Source: Sphingomonas desiccabilis | GTDB taxonomy: Bacteria > Pseudomonadota > Alphaproteobacteria > Sphingomonadales > Sphingomonadaceae | DNA length: 64,000 bases | Direction: 5' to 3' | Assembly: GCF_004135605.1 (NCBI RefSeq) | Contig: NZ_SDPT01000001.1 | Coordinates: 496,001 to 560,000, forward strand | In this document: piece by piece, positions 48,703 to 57,002 of the stretch | Layout of the letters: each line of letters opens with the position of its first letter | Numbering within the stretch: the stretch's first letter is position 1 | The notes under the pieces: model-generated | The model's input: only the letters and a program-made list of their open reading frames with translations | What the model was told of the DNA's origin: nothing | Database searches by the model: none | Position numbers and translations under genes: made by a program

Positions 48703-50139
48703 TCAGCGGAACGGCGGTTCGTTGAACGCGCGCAGCTTGCGGCTGTGGAGACGATTGCCCTCGCGCCGCAGTTCCTCGCAGGTCTCGATGCCGATCCGCA
48801 TGTGCTCGTTGATCGCGCGCTCGTAGAAGCGGTTGGCCTGGCCCGGCAGCTTGAGCTCGCCGTGGAGCGGCTTGTCCGACACGCACAGGAGCGTCCCATA
48901 GGGCACGCGGAAGCGGTAGCCCTGCGCCGCAATGGTGGCCGACTCCATGTCGATGCCGACCGCGCGGCTGAGCGAGAAGCGCAGTGCCGAGCGGGAGAAT
49001 TGCAGCTCCCAGTTGCGATCGTCGGTGGTGACGATGGTGCCGGTGCGCAGCCGCCGCTTGAGCTCGTCGCCCGACTGGCCCGACACCGTCTCCGCGGCGC
49101 GCGCGAGCGCCTGCTGGACCTCGGCGATGGCCGGGACCGGGATTTCGGGCGGCAGCACGTCGTCGAGGATGTGGTCGTCGCGCAGATAGGCATGCGCCAG
49201 CACATAATCGCCGATCCGCTGGCTGGGGCGCAGACCGCCGCAATGGCCGATCATCAGCCACGCCTCCGGCCGCATCACGGCCAGGTGGTCGCAGATCGTC
49301 TTGGCGTTGGACGGGCCGACGCCGATGTTGACCAGCGTGATGCCGCTGCGGTCCGGCGCCATCAGGTGATAGGCCGGCATCTGGTGGCGCCGCCACGCGC
49401 TGTCGGTCACCAGCTTGTCGACATCGTCGCCCGCGGTCATCATCAGCCCGCCGGCCCCCGACACGCCCGTATAGCGGCTGCCCTCGCCCAGCTGCGAGCA
49501 CGCCCAGCGGACGAACTCGTCGACGTAGCGGTGGTAGTTGGTGAACAGCACGTAGCGCTGGATGTGCTCGGGCGGGGTTCCGGTATAGTGGCGCAGGCGC
49601 GCGAGCGAGAAGTCGGTGCGCAGCGCATCGAAGAGCGCCAGCGGGCGGTTGCCGTCCTCGTGGATCCACAGGCCGTCGGCGATCTCGTCGCCGATATGGG
49701 CAAGCTCGGTCGCCGGGAAGTGCCGCGCGAGTTCGGCGGCGGTGACTTGGTCCAGGCTCAGCGCGTGGCCGGCATCGAGCACATAGGCGAAGGGGATTTC
49801 CTGCCGGCTTTGCGCGACGCTCACCTCGACGTCGTGGCTCTCCATGATCAGCGACAGCTGCTCCTGGAGATAGTCGGAAAACATCGCCGGCTTGGTCACG
49901 GTGATGCGGTATTCGCCGGGGACGTTCAGGCGGGCGAACGAGCGCATCGGCGTCGGCAGGTCGCCGCCGCCGCGATAGCTCAGCCGGAGCTCGGGATAGG
50001 CGAAGGAGCCGTCCAGCCGCGAGGAGCTTGGCGGCGGGGTCCGTTCGCGAAGATAGGTGTCGAGGGCGCTCCGCAGCCGATCCACGGAAGCATTGTAGAG
50101 CCGATCCAGGCGATCGACGATGTCTGAAGCTTGCGTCAT
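48703..50139 (-). CDS. amn: AMP nucleosidase
   Basis: This 478-residue enzyme hydrolyses AMP to adenine and ribose 5-phosphate. The N-terminal half is the AMN-specific regulatory domain (DLPTPMRSFARLNVPGEYRITVT). The C-terminal half is a nucleoside-phosphorylase fold, with VNIGVGPSNAKTICDHLAV, MIGHCGGLRPSQRIGDYVLA and the purine site GIDMESATIAAQGY. It is the adenine-salvage route shared with enterobacteria. A repeat element lies just downstream. It has a short divergent space of about 115 bases to the next gene on its 5' side. Confidence 0.95.
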   Translation of the reverse strand: MTQASDIVDRLDRLYNASVDRLRSALDTYLRERTPPPSSSRLDGSFAYPELRLSYRGGGDLPTPMRSFARLNVPGEYRITVTKPAMFSDYLQEQLSLIMESHDVEVSVAQSRQEIPFAYVLDAGHALSLDQVTAAELARHFPATELAHIGDEIADGLWIHEDGNRPLALFDALRTDFSLARLRHYTGTPPEHIQRYVLFTNYHRYVDEFVRWACSQLGEGSRYTGVSGAGGLMMTAGDDVDKLVTDSAWRRHQMPAYHLMAPDRSGITLVNIGVGPSNAKTICDHLAVMRPEAWLMIGHCGGLRPSQRIGDYVLAHAYLRDDHILDDVLPPEIPVPAIAEVQQALARAAETVSGQSGDELKRRLRTGTIVTTDDRNWELQFSRSALRFSLSRAVGIDMESATIAAQGYRFRVPYGTLLCVSDKPLHGELKLPGQANRFYERAINEHMRIGIETCEELRREGNRLHSRKLRAFNEPPFR

Positions 50140-50256
50140 CCTCTGCCGCTAAAGCGTTCGGCGCCAGTGCGCAAGTCTGCGCGAACCGGTGAAACGCAAC
50201 TCCGCCGGTGCCCTGGCAAGCACCGGCGGCAGGCGAGGCGGCTTCGCCGCCCGCGG

Positions 50257-50628
50257 TTACTTGCTGTTGGACTTGCTGGCGGTGCTGCCGCTCTTGGTGG
50301 ATGCCGACTTCCCGCTCGAAGTGCTGCTGCTGCCGGCGGACTTCGTCTTCGCGCCCGCCTTCTTCTTGTCGAGCAGCTTGGACGCCCCAAAGGCTGCGCC
50401 CGCGACGGCCGCTGCCGCGCCCGCGACGATCGCGGCGGTGGTGCCGGGCTTCTTCTTGACCGCGGCCGTGGTGCTCCGGGCCGCGTCGCTGATCGCTTCC
50501 TTGCTGCGGCCGGCGGCATCCGCGAGGGCTTCCTTGCCCTTGTCGAGCTGCACGTGCGCCTTGTCGGCGAAGCTGGTCTTCTCGGCCTCGGGGGTGCCGT
50601 TCGTATCGTTGGACGTCGTTGCGTTCAT
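50257..50628 (-). CDS. Small Lys/Ser-rich protein with one hydrophobic helix, stress-type
   Basis: This 123-residue protein starts at ATG 50628 (GGGAGG upstream). It has an acidic N-terminus, an amphipathic region (VQLDKGKEALADAAGRSKEA), a hydrophobic Ala/Gly helix (TTAAIVAGAAAAVAGAAFGASKLL) and a Lys/Ser/Thr-rich tail. It resembles CsbD/YtjA-like or ElaB-like stress proteins only in style; I do not assign it to a family. A candidate EcfG promoter lies 44 bases upstream. Confidence 0.65.
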   Translation of the reverse strand: MNATTSNDTNGTPEAEKTSFADKAHVQLDKGKEALADAAGRSKEAISDAARSTTAAVKKKPGTTAAIVAGAAAAVAGAAFGASKLLDKKKAGAKTKSAGSSSTSSGKSASTKSGSTASKSNSK

Positions 50629-50671
50629 CGGGTGCCTCCCATCGATCAATGTGGTCGCGTAACGAGAAACC

Positions 50672-50696
50672 AACTCGTGGCCCCTGCGGCGGTTCC
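50672..50696 (-). promoter_or_regulatory. Candidate EcfG-type promoter
   Basis: On the minus strand GGAAC (50696-50692) is followed by 17 bases and GTT (50674-50672), that is GGAAC-N16-AGTT. This differs from the general-stress consensus GGAAC-N16/17-CGTT only in the C. The gene it would serve starts at 50628. Confidence 0.45.
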
Positions 50697-50763
50697 GATG
50701 GAGCGGTGCGGGAACGGCGGCCCCGCCGTTCCCGTGCGACGCGTGGGCGAGGTTGTGTCCGCC

Positions 50764-51246
50764 TTACAGCGTCTCCAAGAGGTGCTCGGCCGAGCTTACC
50801 CGGAATTCGCCGGCTTGCTCGACATGCAGCGCTTCGACCACGCCGTCGTTGACGACCATGGCATAGCGTTGTGCACGCGTGCCCATGCCGAACTTCGATC
50901 CGTCGAATTCCAGTCCCACCGCGCGAGCGAAGGCGCCGTTGCCGTCGGCGAGCATCGTGACCTTGTCGCCCACCGCGTTCGCGTCGCCCCAGGCGCTCAT
51001 CACAAAGGCGTCGTTGACGGCGGTGCAGGCGATCTCGTCGACGCCCTTTGCGCGGATCTCGGCCGCCTTTTCGACGAAGCCCGGCAGGTGTCGCGCGGAG
51101 CAGGTGGGGGTGAAGGCGCCGGGCACCGAGAACAGGGCGACGCGGCGGCCCTGGAAGAAGCTGGCGGCGTCGACCTGTTCGGGGCCGTCGGGCGTCGCCT
51201 TGGCGAAGGTGGCGTCGGGCAGGCGGTCGCCCACTTGGATGGTCAT
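50764..51246 (-). CDS. Peroxiredoxin of the Prx5 type
   Basis: This 160-residue thiol peroxidase reduces hydrogen peroxide and alkyl hydroperoxides. The peroxidatic cysteine C49 is in VPGAFTPTCS, the Prx5 active-site loop. DRLPDATFAK and GMGTRAQRYAMVVNDG are family blocks. Resolving chemistry by glutathione or thioredoxin cannot be told from sequence. The ATG has AGGGAGA upstream. Confidence 0.93.
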   Translation of the reverse strand: MTIQVGDRLPDATFAKATPDGPEQVDAASFFQGRRVALFSVPGAFTPTCSARHLPGFVEKAAEIRAKGVDEIACTAVNDAFVMSAWGDANAVGDKVTMLADGNGAFARAVGLEFDGSKFGMGTRAQRYAMVVNDGVVEALHVEQAGEFRVSSAEHLLETL

Positions 51247-51355
51247 GAAATTCTCCCTGTTGCGCGCCCGGCCGGGTGCGCGCGTAGCTAGGGTGGGTCG
51301 GAGGGGCTTTTCAAGCGGTGGCGGAACGGCGGACCCGGCGCTATGTTTCCAACCT

Positions 51356-51916
51356 ATGGATAAAGCAGCGTTTCTGGCCGGTCAGTTCCTGTTGGCAATG
51401 CCCGGCATCGGCGACCCGCGGTTCGAACATGCGGTGATTGCGATCTGCGCCCATGATGAAAAGGGCGCCATGGGGGTCGGCGTCGGCGAAATCGTGGACG
51501 GGCTGGGGCTCCACGACCTGCTTCGCCAGTTCGAGTTGCGGACGGACCTGGTGGCGGACCTGCCGGTCCATGTCGGCGGCCCCGTAGAGCCCCGCCGCGG
51601 CTTCGTGCTCCACAGCAAGGATTGGGGCGGGCAGGACACGATCGACGTCGCGGGCCGCTGGTCGCTGTCGGGCACGATCGACGTGCTGCGTGCGATTTCC
51701 GAAGGAACGGGGCCGGAGCAGTTCCTGGTCGCGCTTGGCTTCGCCGGCTGGGAGTCGGGGCAGCTGGAAGGCGAGTTGTCGCGCCACGGCTGGTTCAACA
51801 CGCCCTCAGACGCCGAACTCCTGTACGACGTGCCGGCGAGTGAGCGGTGGGAGCGTTGCTTCATCGCCGCCGGCATCGACCCCCGTCTGCTGGTGTCGGC
51901 GACCGGTACCGCTTGA
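51356..51916 (+). CDS. YqgE/AlgH family protein
   Basis: This 186-residue protein begins MDKAAFLAGQFLLAMPGIGD, the family signature, and contains HVGGPVEPRRGFVLHS and LGFAGWESGQLEGEL. The family is widespread and of uncertain role, with possible roles in transcriptional or redox regulation. In this window it stands directly upstream of ahcY but ends 30 bases before the ahcY operator, so it is probably transcribed separately. Confidence 0.92.
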   Translation: MDKAAFLAGQFLLAMPGIGDPRFEHAVIAICAHDEKGAMGVGVGEIVDGLGLHDLLRQFELRTDLVADLPVHVGGPVEPRRGFVLHSKDWGGQDTIDVAGRWSLSGTIDVLRAISEGTGPEQFLVALGFAGWESGQLEGELSRHGWFNTPSDAELLYDVPASERWERCFIAAGIDPRLLVSATGTA

Positions 51917-51946
51917 GCCCCGGTTCGGCACCGCTCCGGATGCGAC

Positions 51947-51966
51947 ATATAAAGAACTCTTTATAT
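51947..51966. promoter_or_regulatory. Perfect palindromic operator upstream of ahcY, SahR-like
   Basis: ATATAAAGA (51947-51955) and TCTTTATAT (51958-51966) form a perfect 9-2-9 palindrome in an otherwise GC-rich intergenic space 90 bases before ahcY. Its form recalls the operators described for SahR, an ArsR-family S-adenosylhomocysteine-responsive repressor of methionine-cycle genes in proteobacteria. No sahR gene is in the window. Confidence 0.6.
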
Positions 51967-52055
51967 AGCTGATTGCGCCCGCGCGGGGGCTCGGCTACTG
52001 GCGCGGCATGCCGCGCGCCATCTTGGGCGCGCACCGGTTCGACAGGAGATACTTC

Positions 52056-53462
52056 GTGGCCACCGTGCTCGACACCCAGGATTATGTCATCAAGGACATC
52101 AGCCTTGCCGCTTTCGGCCGCAAGGAAATCGAGATCGCCGAGACCGAAATGCCCGGCCTCATGTCGTTGGTCGAGGAGTTCGGCGCGTCGCAGCCGCTGA
52201 AGGGCGCGCGCATCACCGGCTCGCTGCACATGACGATCCAGACCGCCGTGCTGATCGAGACGCTGGCGAAGCTCGGCGCCGAGCTGCGCTGGGCGTCGTG
52301 CAACATCTTCTCGACCCAGGACCACGCCGCCGCTGCGATCGCCGAGTCCGGCATCCCGGTGTTCGCCGTGAAGGGCGAGACGCTGGAAGAGTATTGGGAC
52401 TATGTCACCCGCATCTTCGACTGGGGTCAGGACACCACCTGCAACATGATCCTGGACGACGGCGGCGACGCGACGATGTTCGCGCTGTGGGGGGCGCGCG
52501 TCGAGGCGGGCGAGACGCTGTTCACGCCGACCAACGAAGAGGAAGAGATCTTCGTCGCAACGCTGAACCGCTTCCTGAAGGAGCGTCCGGGCTACCTCAC
52601 CAAGACGGTCGCCGCGATCAAGGGCGTGTCGGAAGAGACCACCACCGGCGTCCACCGCCTCTATGAGCTCGCCAAGCAGGGCAAGCTCCCGTTCCCGGCG
52701 ATCAACGTTAACGACTCGGTTACCAAGTCGAAGTTCGACAACCTCTATGGCTGCAAGGAGTCGCTGGTCGACGCGATCCGTCGCGCGACCGACGTCATGC
52801 TCGCCGGCAAGGTGGCGTGCGTCGCGGGCTTCGGCGATGTGGGCAAGGGCTCGGCCGCTTCGCTGCGCAACGGCGGCGCGCGCGTGCTGGTGACCGAGGT
52901 CGACCCGATCTGCGCGCTGCAGGCGGCGATGGAAGGCTATGAGGTCGTGACGATGGAAGATGCGGCGACCCGCGCCGACATCTTCGTGACCGCGACCGGC
53001 AACGCCGACGTCATCACGCTCGACCACATGCGCGCGATGAAGAACATGGCGATCGTGTGCAACATCGGCCACTTCGACAGCGAGATCCAGATCGCGGGCC
53101 TCAACAACCTCAAGTGGACCGAGATCAAGCCGCAGGTCGACGAGGTCGAGTTCGCCGACGGCAAGAAGATCATCGTCCTCGCCAAGGGCCGCCTGGTGAA
53201 CCTGGGCTGCGCGACCGGCCACCCGTCGTTCGTGATGTCCTCGTCCTTCACCAACCAGGTGCTGGCGCAGATCGAGCTGTGGACCAAGTCGGACGAGTAT
53301 AAGAACGAGGTCTATGTGCTTCCCAAGCACCTCGACGAGAAGGTCGCGGCGCTGCACCTGGAGAAGCTGGGCGTGAAGCTGTCCAAGCTCAGCCAAAAGC
53401 AGGCCGACTACATCGGCGTGCCGGTCGAAGGCCCGTTCAAGCCGGACCATTATCGCTACTGA
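52056..53462 (+). CDS. ahcY: Adenosylhomocysteinase
   Basis: This 468-residue enzyme splits S-adenosylhomocysteine into adenosine and homocysteine, removing the product of methylation reactions. The start is GTG at 52056, with AGGAGA 7-8 bases upstream; the longer frame lacks family similarity. The NAD loop [14 protein letters not shown], the substrate-site blocks [14 protein letters not shown] and ETTTGVHRL, and the C-terminal KPDHYRY with the conserved lysine-tyrosine tail are present. It is regulated, probably, by the palindrome upstream. A repeat and a terminator follow. Confidence 0.97.
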   Translation: MATVLDTQDYVIKDISLAAFGRKEIEIAETEMPGLMSLVEEFGASQPLKGARITGSLHMTIQTAVLIETLAKLGAELRWASCNIFSTQDHAAAAIAESGIPVFAVKGETLEEYWDYVTRIFDWGQDTTCNMILDDGGDATMFALWGARVEAGETLFTPTNEEEEIFVATLNRFLKERPGYLTKTVAAIKGVSEETTTGVHRLYELAKQGKLPFPAINVNDSVTKSKFDNLYGCKESLVDAIRRATDVMLAGKVACVAGFGDVGKGSAASLRNGGARVLVTEVDPICALQAAMEGYEVVTMEDAATRADIFVTATGNADVITLDHMRAMKNMAIVCNIGHFDSEIQIAGLNNLKWTEIKPQVDEVEFADGKKIIVLAKGRLVNLGCATGHPSFVMSSSFTNQVLAQIELWTKSDEYKNEVYVLPKHLDEKVAALHLEKLGVKLSKLSQKQADYIGVPVEGPFKPDHYRY

Positions 53463-53481
53463 TCGGGAGCCGTTCTTTCCT

Positions 53482-53570
53482 CGTCATGCTGGCGAAAGTC
53501 AGCATCCAGACGCGCTCCGCCTGAGAATCGAGCGTAGCGGCAATGGATCCTGACGTTCGTCAGGATGACG
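53482..53570. repeat. Dispersed intergenic repeat with terminal inverted repeats, type 1, copy 2
   Basis: It begins GTCATGCTGGCGAAAGTC and ends GACGTTCGTCAGGATGACG; the ends are inverted copies. The core holds CGCGCTCCGC and AATCGAGCGT. It is the same type as 48552-48639 and almost the same length (89 against 88). It lies 20 bases after ahcY, upstream of the ahcY terminator. Confidence 0.75.
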
Positions 53571-53598
53571 CGAAGGAGCCTTTGCGTGTCTTGATAGA

Positions 53599-53632
53599 GG
53601 GGCGGGGTGCCAGGCACCTCGCCCTTTTTTTG
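53599..53632 (+). terminator. Rho-independent terminator after ahcY
   Basis: GGGCGGGGTG and CACCTCGCCC pair (one G-U) around a CCAGG loop, followed by seven T residues. Confidence 0.85.
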
Positions 53633-53778
53633 CGACATGTCCTGTTAGCCAGGCCTGTCCAGCCGTGGCAAATCCGCAACAATCGGCGGGAACAAACCCG
53701 TTAGTGAACAGAAAGGCTTGAAAAACCGCGCCACAAGGCGTGTCCCCGAGGAAAGTACATCGTTCATCGGGGATACAC

Positions 53779-56700
53779 ATGCGTCAGTCTCACTCCAGTC
53801 TTCGTGCCACGGTTGCGTACGGCGCCATGCTGATGGGCTTGTTCATGGCGGTTGGCGCCGCCGCGCAGACTGCCGCCCCTGGCGGTCAGACGGACAATCT
53901 TCCGATCCCCAGCGTTCCGGAGGCGCAGGCAGAGGCACGCGGTGCCGACGGTGCGGACAACGCCCCGGGTGACATCGTCGTAACGGGCAGCCGCATTCGC
54001 CGTCCGGACTTCGAGTCGCCGAGCCCGGTGGTCACCATCGGTGCTGCGACGCTGCAGCAGTCCGGCACGACCAACCTCACCGACTTCCTCACGGGGCTTC
54101 CGGCGCTGCAGGGTTCCTCTACCTCGGCAGACAACTCGGGGTCGGGTGCCGGCATCGGCTATACGGGGTTGAATCTGCTCAACCTGCGCAACCTCGGCAC
54201 GCAGCGCACGCTCGTGCTGATCGACGGCCGTCGGCAGGTCGCGACCGTTCCCGGTACGCAGGCGATCGACATCAACACCATCCCGAACGACCTGGTGGAG
54301 CGGATCGACATCCTGACCGGGGGCGAGTCGGCGATCTACGGCGCCGATGCGGTCTCGGGTGTCGTCAACTTCGTCCTGAAGAAGAACTTCGAAGGCATCA
54401 CCGCGCGGGCGCAGGCCGGCATTTCCGAATACGGCGATGCCGGCAAGCGTCTGTTCAGCGTGACGGCCGGCAAGAATTTTGCCGATGGTCGCGGCAACAT
54501 CGCAGTGGCGTACGAATATGGAGACGAAAGCCGCCTGGAGTCGCGGGACCGCAAGAACCTGCGCGGCGCAGCCCTGACCGGCTTCTATCGGAACCCGGCA
54601 GATCCCGAGTTCCAGCCCGGCTACACCGGCGGGGCGAGCAACGGCATTCCGGACCGCATCCCCACGACCGATATCCGGTACAATGATACTGCGCGTGAGG
54701 GCGCCATTGACGTCGACTTCGACGGCGTGCCGGACCTGCTGGTCAATGGTCGGGGTCAGTTGGTGCCATTCGACATCGGCACCGTTGTGCAGCCTGGCTA
54801 TTCGACCGGCGGCAGTGGCACGCGTGTCGCCGATTACCAGAACGACCTGCTGCCCGACATCAAGCGTCACGTGGTGAACGCCATCGCACGGTTCGAAGTG
54901 TCGCCGGCGCTCGAGCTGTTCATTGAGGGCAAGTACGCCAACAACAAGGCGTTCTCGCTGGGTCAGCCCTCCTTCGACTACTACCTGCTTCAGGAGGGCG
55001 ACAACGCCTTCCTGCCGGCGCCCCTTGCTGGCGGCGACGGCGTGCTCGTCACTCGTGACAATTTCGACATCGGACAGCGCGGCGAGAGCATCACGCGAGA
55101 GACGATCCGTACGGTCGTCGGCGCGCGCGGGGACCTGAGCCCGCACACCAACTACGAGCTGTCGTACACCTTCGGGCAGAGCAACATCACGTCCGACTAT
55201 GTGAACGACGTCTTTGATGACCGATTCCTGGCGGCGATCGATGCCGTGCGTGGGCCGGACGGGCAGATCACCTGCCGGGCAAATCTGGACCCGAACTGGC
55301 TGCCCAACCAGCCCTATACGGACCGGTACACCGGCGCGCCGGTCACCTTTGGGCGCGGCGAATGCGTGCCGCTGAACCTGTTCGGTGACGGCGCGCCCAG
55401 CCAGGCCGCCTTGGACTTCGTGCGGGCGAACACCCGCGATCGCTCGCGACTGCGCCAGCATGTCGTCACTGCCAGCCTGGCGGGGGACTTCGGCAAGTAT
55501 TTCGAACTGCCGGGCGGCCCGATCGGCTTCGCGCTCGGTGGCGAATATCGCAAGGAAGAGAGCCGCTTCGTCCCGGACGAGCTGGCGGCGCAGGGGCTTA
55601 CCTTCACCAACGCCCTGGGGCGTGAAGAAGGCGAGTTCGACGTCAAGGAAGCCTTTGCGGAGCTGAACGTGCCGCTGCTGCGCGACCGGCCGTTCTTCCA
55701 CCGCCTGGAACTCGGCGCCGCAATCCGCTTCTCGGATTATTCGACGATCGGTTCGACGACCACATGGAAGACCAACGCCAGCTGGGCGCCGGCGCGGGAT
55801 ATCACGTTCAACGGGACCTATTCCAAGGCGGTCCGCGCGCCGAACGTCGGTGAACTGTTCGGCGGCCTGTCGCAGACCTTCTCCTTCATCACCGATCCCT
55901 GTGATCGCGCCGAGATTCAGAACGGCACCCAGTATCGCGCCGCGAACTGCCAGGCGTTGTTGAGCGGGTTGGGCGTTGCGGATCCCGCAAGCTATGTGGA
56001 CGCGCGTTCCAGCAACATCTCGGGCTTCTCCGGTGGCAACCCGGACCTCGATGCGGAGAAGGCGCGGACCTGGACCGCAGGCCTCGTCGTCCAGCCGCGC
56101 TTCATCCCGGGCCTGTCGCTCCGTGCCGATTGGTACGACATCAAGCTCAAGGGCGCGATCAATACCGTGACCGCTACGGAGCTGGCCCAGTTGTGCGTCG
56201 ACCAGCCGTCGCTCGAAAACCAGTTCTGCGACCTCATCACCCGGACCGACGTGGACACGGGCACGGCGGATCGCGGCAACATCACCTCGTTCACGGTGTT
56301 GCCGCAGAACGTGGCACGGTTCCAGACTGCCGGTCTCGACATCAACGCGAGCTATCAGTTCGACACGGGATCCTTCGGCCGGTTCAACTTGCGGGTAGTC
56401 GCCAACTACCTGGACAAGTTGGAGTACTTCGGCACGCCGGGTGCAGACGCGACCAACAGCCGCGGTGAGGCGTTCGCGCCGAAGTACACGTTCAACGGGG
56501 ACCTCACCTGGGCGATGGGTCCGGTGACGCTCAACTACGGCCTGACCTGGTTCGACAAGACGCTGCGCGTCACGAACCTGGTGGCGCAGAGCAACCCCGA
56601 TACCGTGGCTCCCGAGTATCTGTATCTGAAGGAGCTGTGGCAGCACGACATCTACGGCAGCGTCGACGTCGGGGACTCGTTCCAGTTCTACGGTGGTGTG

Positions 56701-56808
56701 AACAACGTGTTCGGCCAGAAGCCCGAGCTTGCGACGAGCAGCTACCCGGTCTCCTCCGTCGGGAGGTATATCTTTGCCGGCGCCCGCGTGAAGTTCGGCG
56801 CGCGGTAA
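53779..56808 (+). CDS. TonB-dependent outer-membrane receptor
   Basis: This 1009-residue protein begins with a signal peptide (ATVAYGAMLMGLFMAVGAAAQ). The plug starts with DIVVTGSRIRRPDFESPSPV, the sphingomonad-type TonB box region, followed by LVLIDGRRQV, VERIDILTGGESAIYGADAVSGVVNF. The remainder is a 22-strand barrel with typical conserved blocks (TWTAGLVVQPRF). The terminal FAGARVKFGAR lacks the usual final aromatic residue. It probably imports oligosaccharides, peptides or other large nutrients; no linked enzyme identifies the substrate. The flanking exbB/exbD genes at the other end of the window would energise such receptors. Confidence 0.95.
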   Translation: MRQSHSSLRATVAYGAMLMGLFMAVGAAAQTAAPGGQTDNLPIPSVPEAQAEARGADGADNAPGDIVVTGSRIRRPDFESPSPVVTIGAATLQQSGTTNLTDFLTGLPALQGSSTSADNSGSGAGIGYTGLNLLNLRNLGTQRTLVLIDGRRQVATVPGTQAIDINTIPNDLVERIDILTGGESAIYGADAVSGVVNFVLKKNFEGITARAQAGISEYGDAGKRLFSVTAGKNFADGRGNIAVAYEYGDESRLESRDRKNLRGAALTGFYRNPADPEFQPGYTGGASNGIPDRIPTTDIRYNDTAREGAIDVDFDGVPDLLVNGRGQLVPFDIGTVVQPGYSTGGSGTRVADYQNDLLPDIKRHVVNAIARFEVSPALELFIEGKYANNKAFSLGQPSFDYYLLQEGDNAFLPAPLAGGDGVLVTRDNFDIGQRGESITRETIRTVVGARGDLSPHTNYELSYTFGQSNITSDYVNDVFDDRFLAAIDAVRGPDGQITCRANLDPNWLPNQPYTDRYTGAPVTFGRGECVPLNLFGDGAPSQAALDFVRANTRDRSRLRQHVVTASLAGDFGKYFELPGGPIGFALGGEYRKEESRFVPDELAAQGLTFTNALGREEGEFDVKEAFAELNVPLLRDRPFFHRLELGAAIRFSDYSTIGSTTTWKTNASWAPARDITFNGTYSKAVRAPNVGELFGGLSQTFSFITDPCDRAEIQNGTQYRAANCQALLSGLGVADPASYVDARSSNISGFSGGNPDLDAEKARTWTAGLVVQPRFIPGLSLRADWYDIKLKGAINTVTATELAQLCVDQPSLENQFCDLITRTDVDTGTADRGNITSFTVLPQNVARFQTAGLDINASYQFDTGSFGRFNLRVVANYLDKLEYFGTPGADATNSRGEAFAPKYTFNGDLTWAMGPVTLNYGLTWFDKTLRVTNLVAQSNPDTVAPEYLYLKELWQHDIYGSVDVGDSFQFYGGVNNVFGQKPELATSSYPVSSVGRYIFAGARVKFGAR

Positions 56809-56839
56809 CGACGATCCGCACAGGATGACGTGCAGGAAA

Positions 56840-56869
56840 GGGGCGGTGCCGATGGCGCCGCCCCTTTTT
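56840..56869 (+). terminator. Rho-independent terminator after the TonB-dependent receptor gene
   Basis: GGGGCGGTGCC (56840-56850) pairs with GGCGCCGCCCC (56854-56864; one G-U), followed by five T residues. Confidence 0.88.
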
Positions 56870-57002
56870 CTTGTGGTGCGCGCCCCGGGGCGGGGCGACG
56901 AAGCGACGCGAGGATGCTGCGGCGTGCATGGCGCTGTGCAGTGAGATCGCCTAAACCGCCGGCGATGAGGGCATTCGCACGGCCGCGGGGACGAACGCGG
57001 CG

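Noticed and set aside
51917..52055. S-adenosylhomocysteine or SAM riboswitch in the ahcY leader.
   Set aside because: I could not match the leader to the conserved cores of these riboswitches, and the clear protein-type palindrome explains the control better.
53764..56646. A 960-residue open frame antisense to the TonB-dependent receptor, and similar long antisense frames over dipeptidyl peptidase (37965-40922), divL (56742-59276) and cheA (10123-12519).
   Set aside because: Long antisense frames are usual in GC-rich genes with strong third-position bias. The translations have Arg/His/Ala-rich composition without motifs, and no ribosome-binding site was seen.
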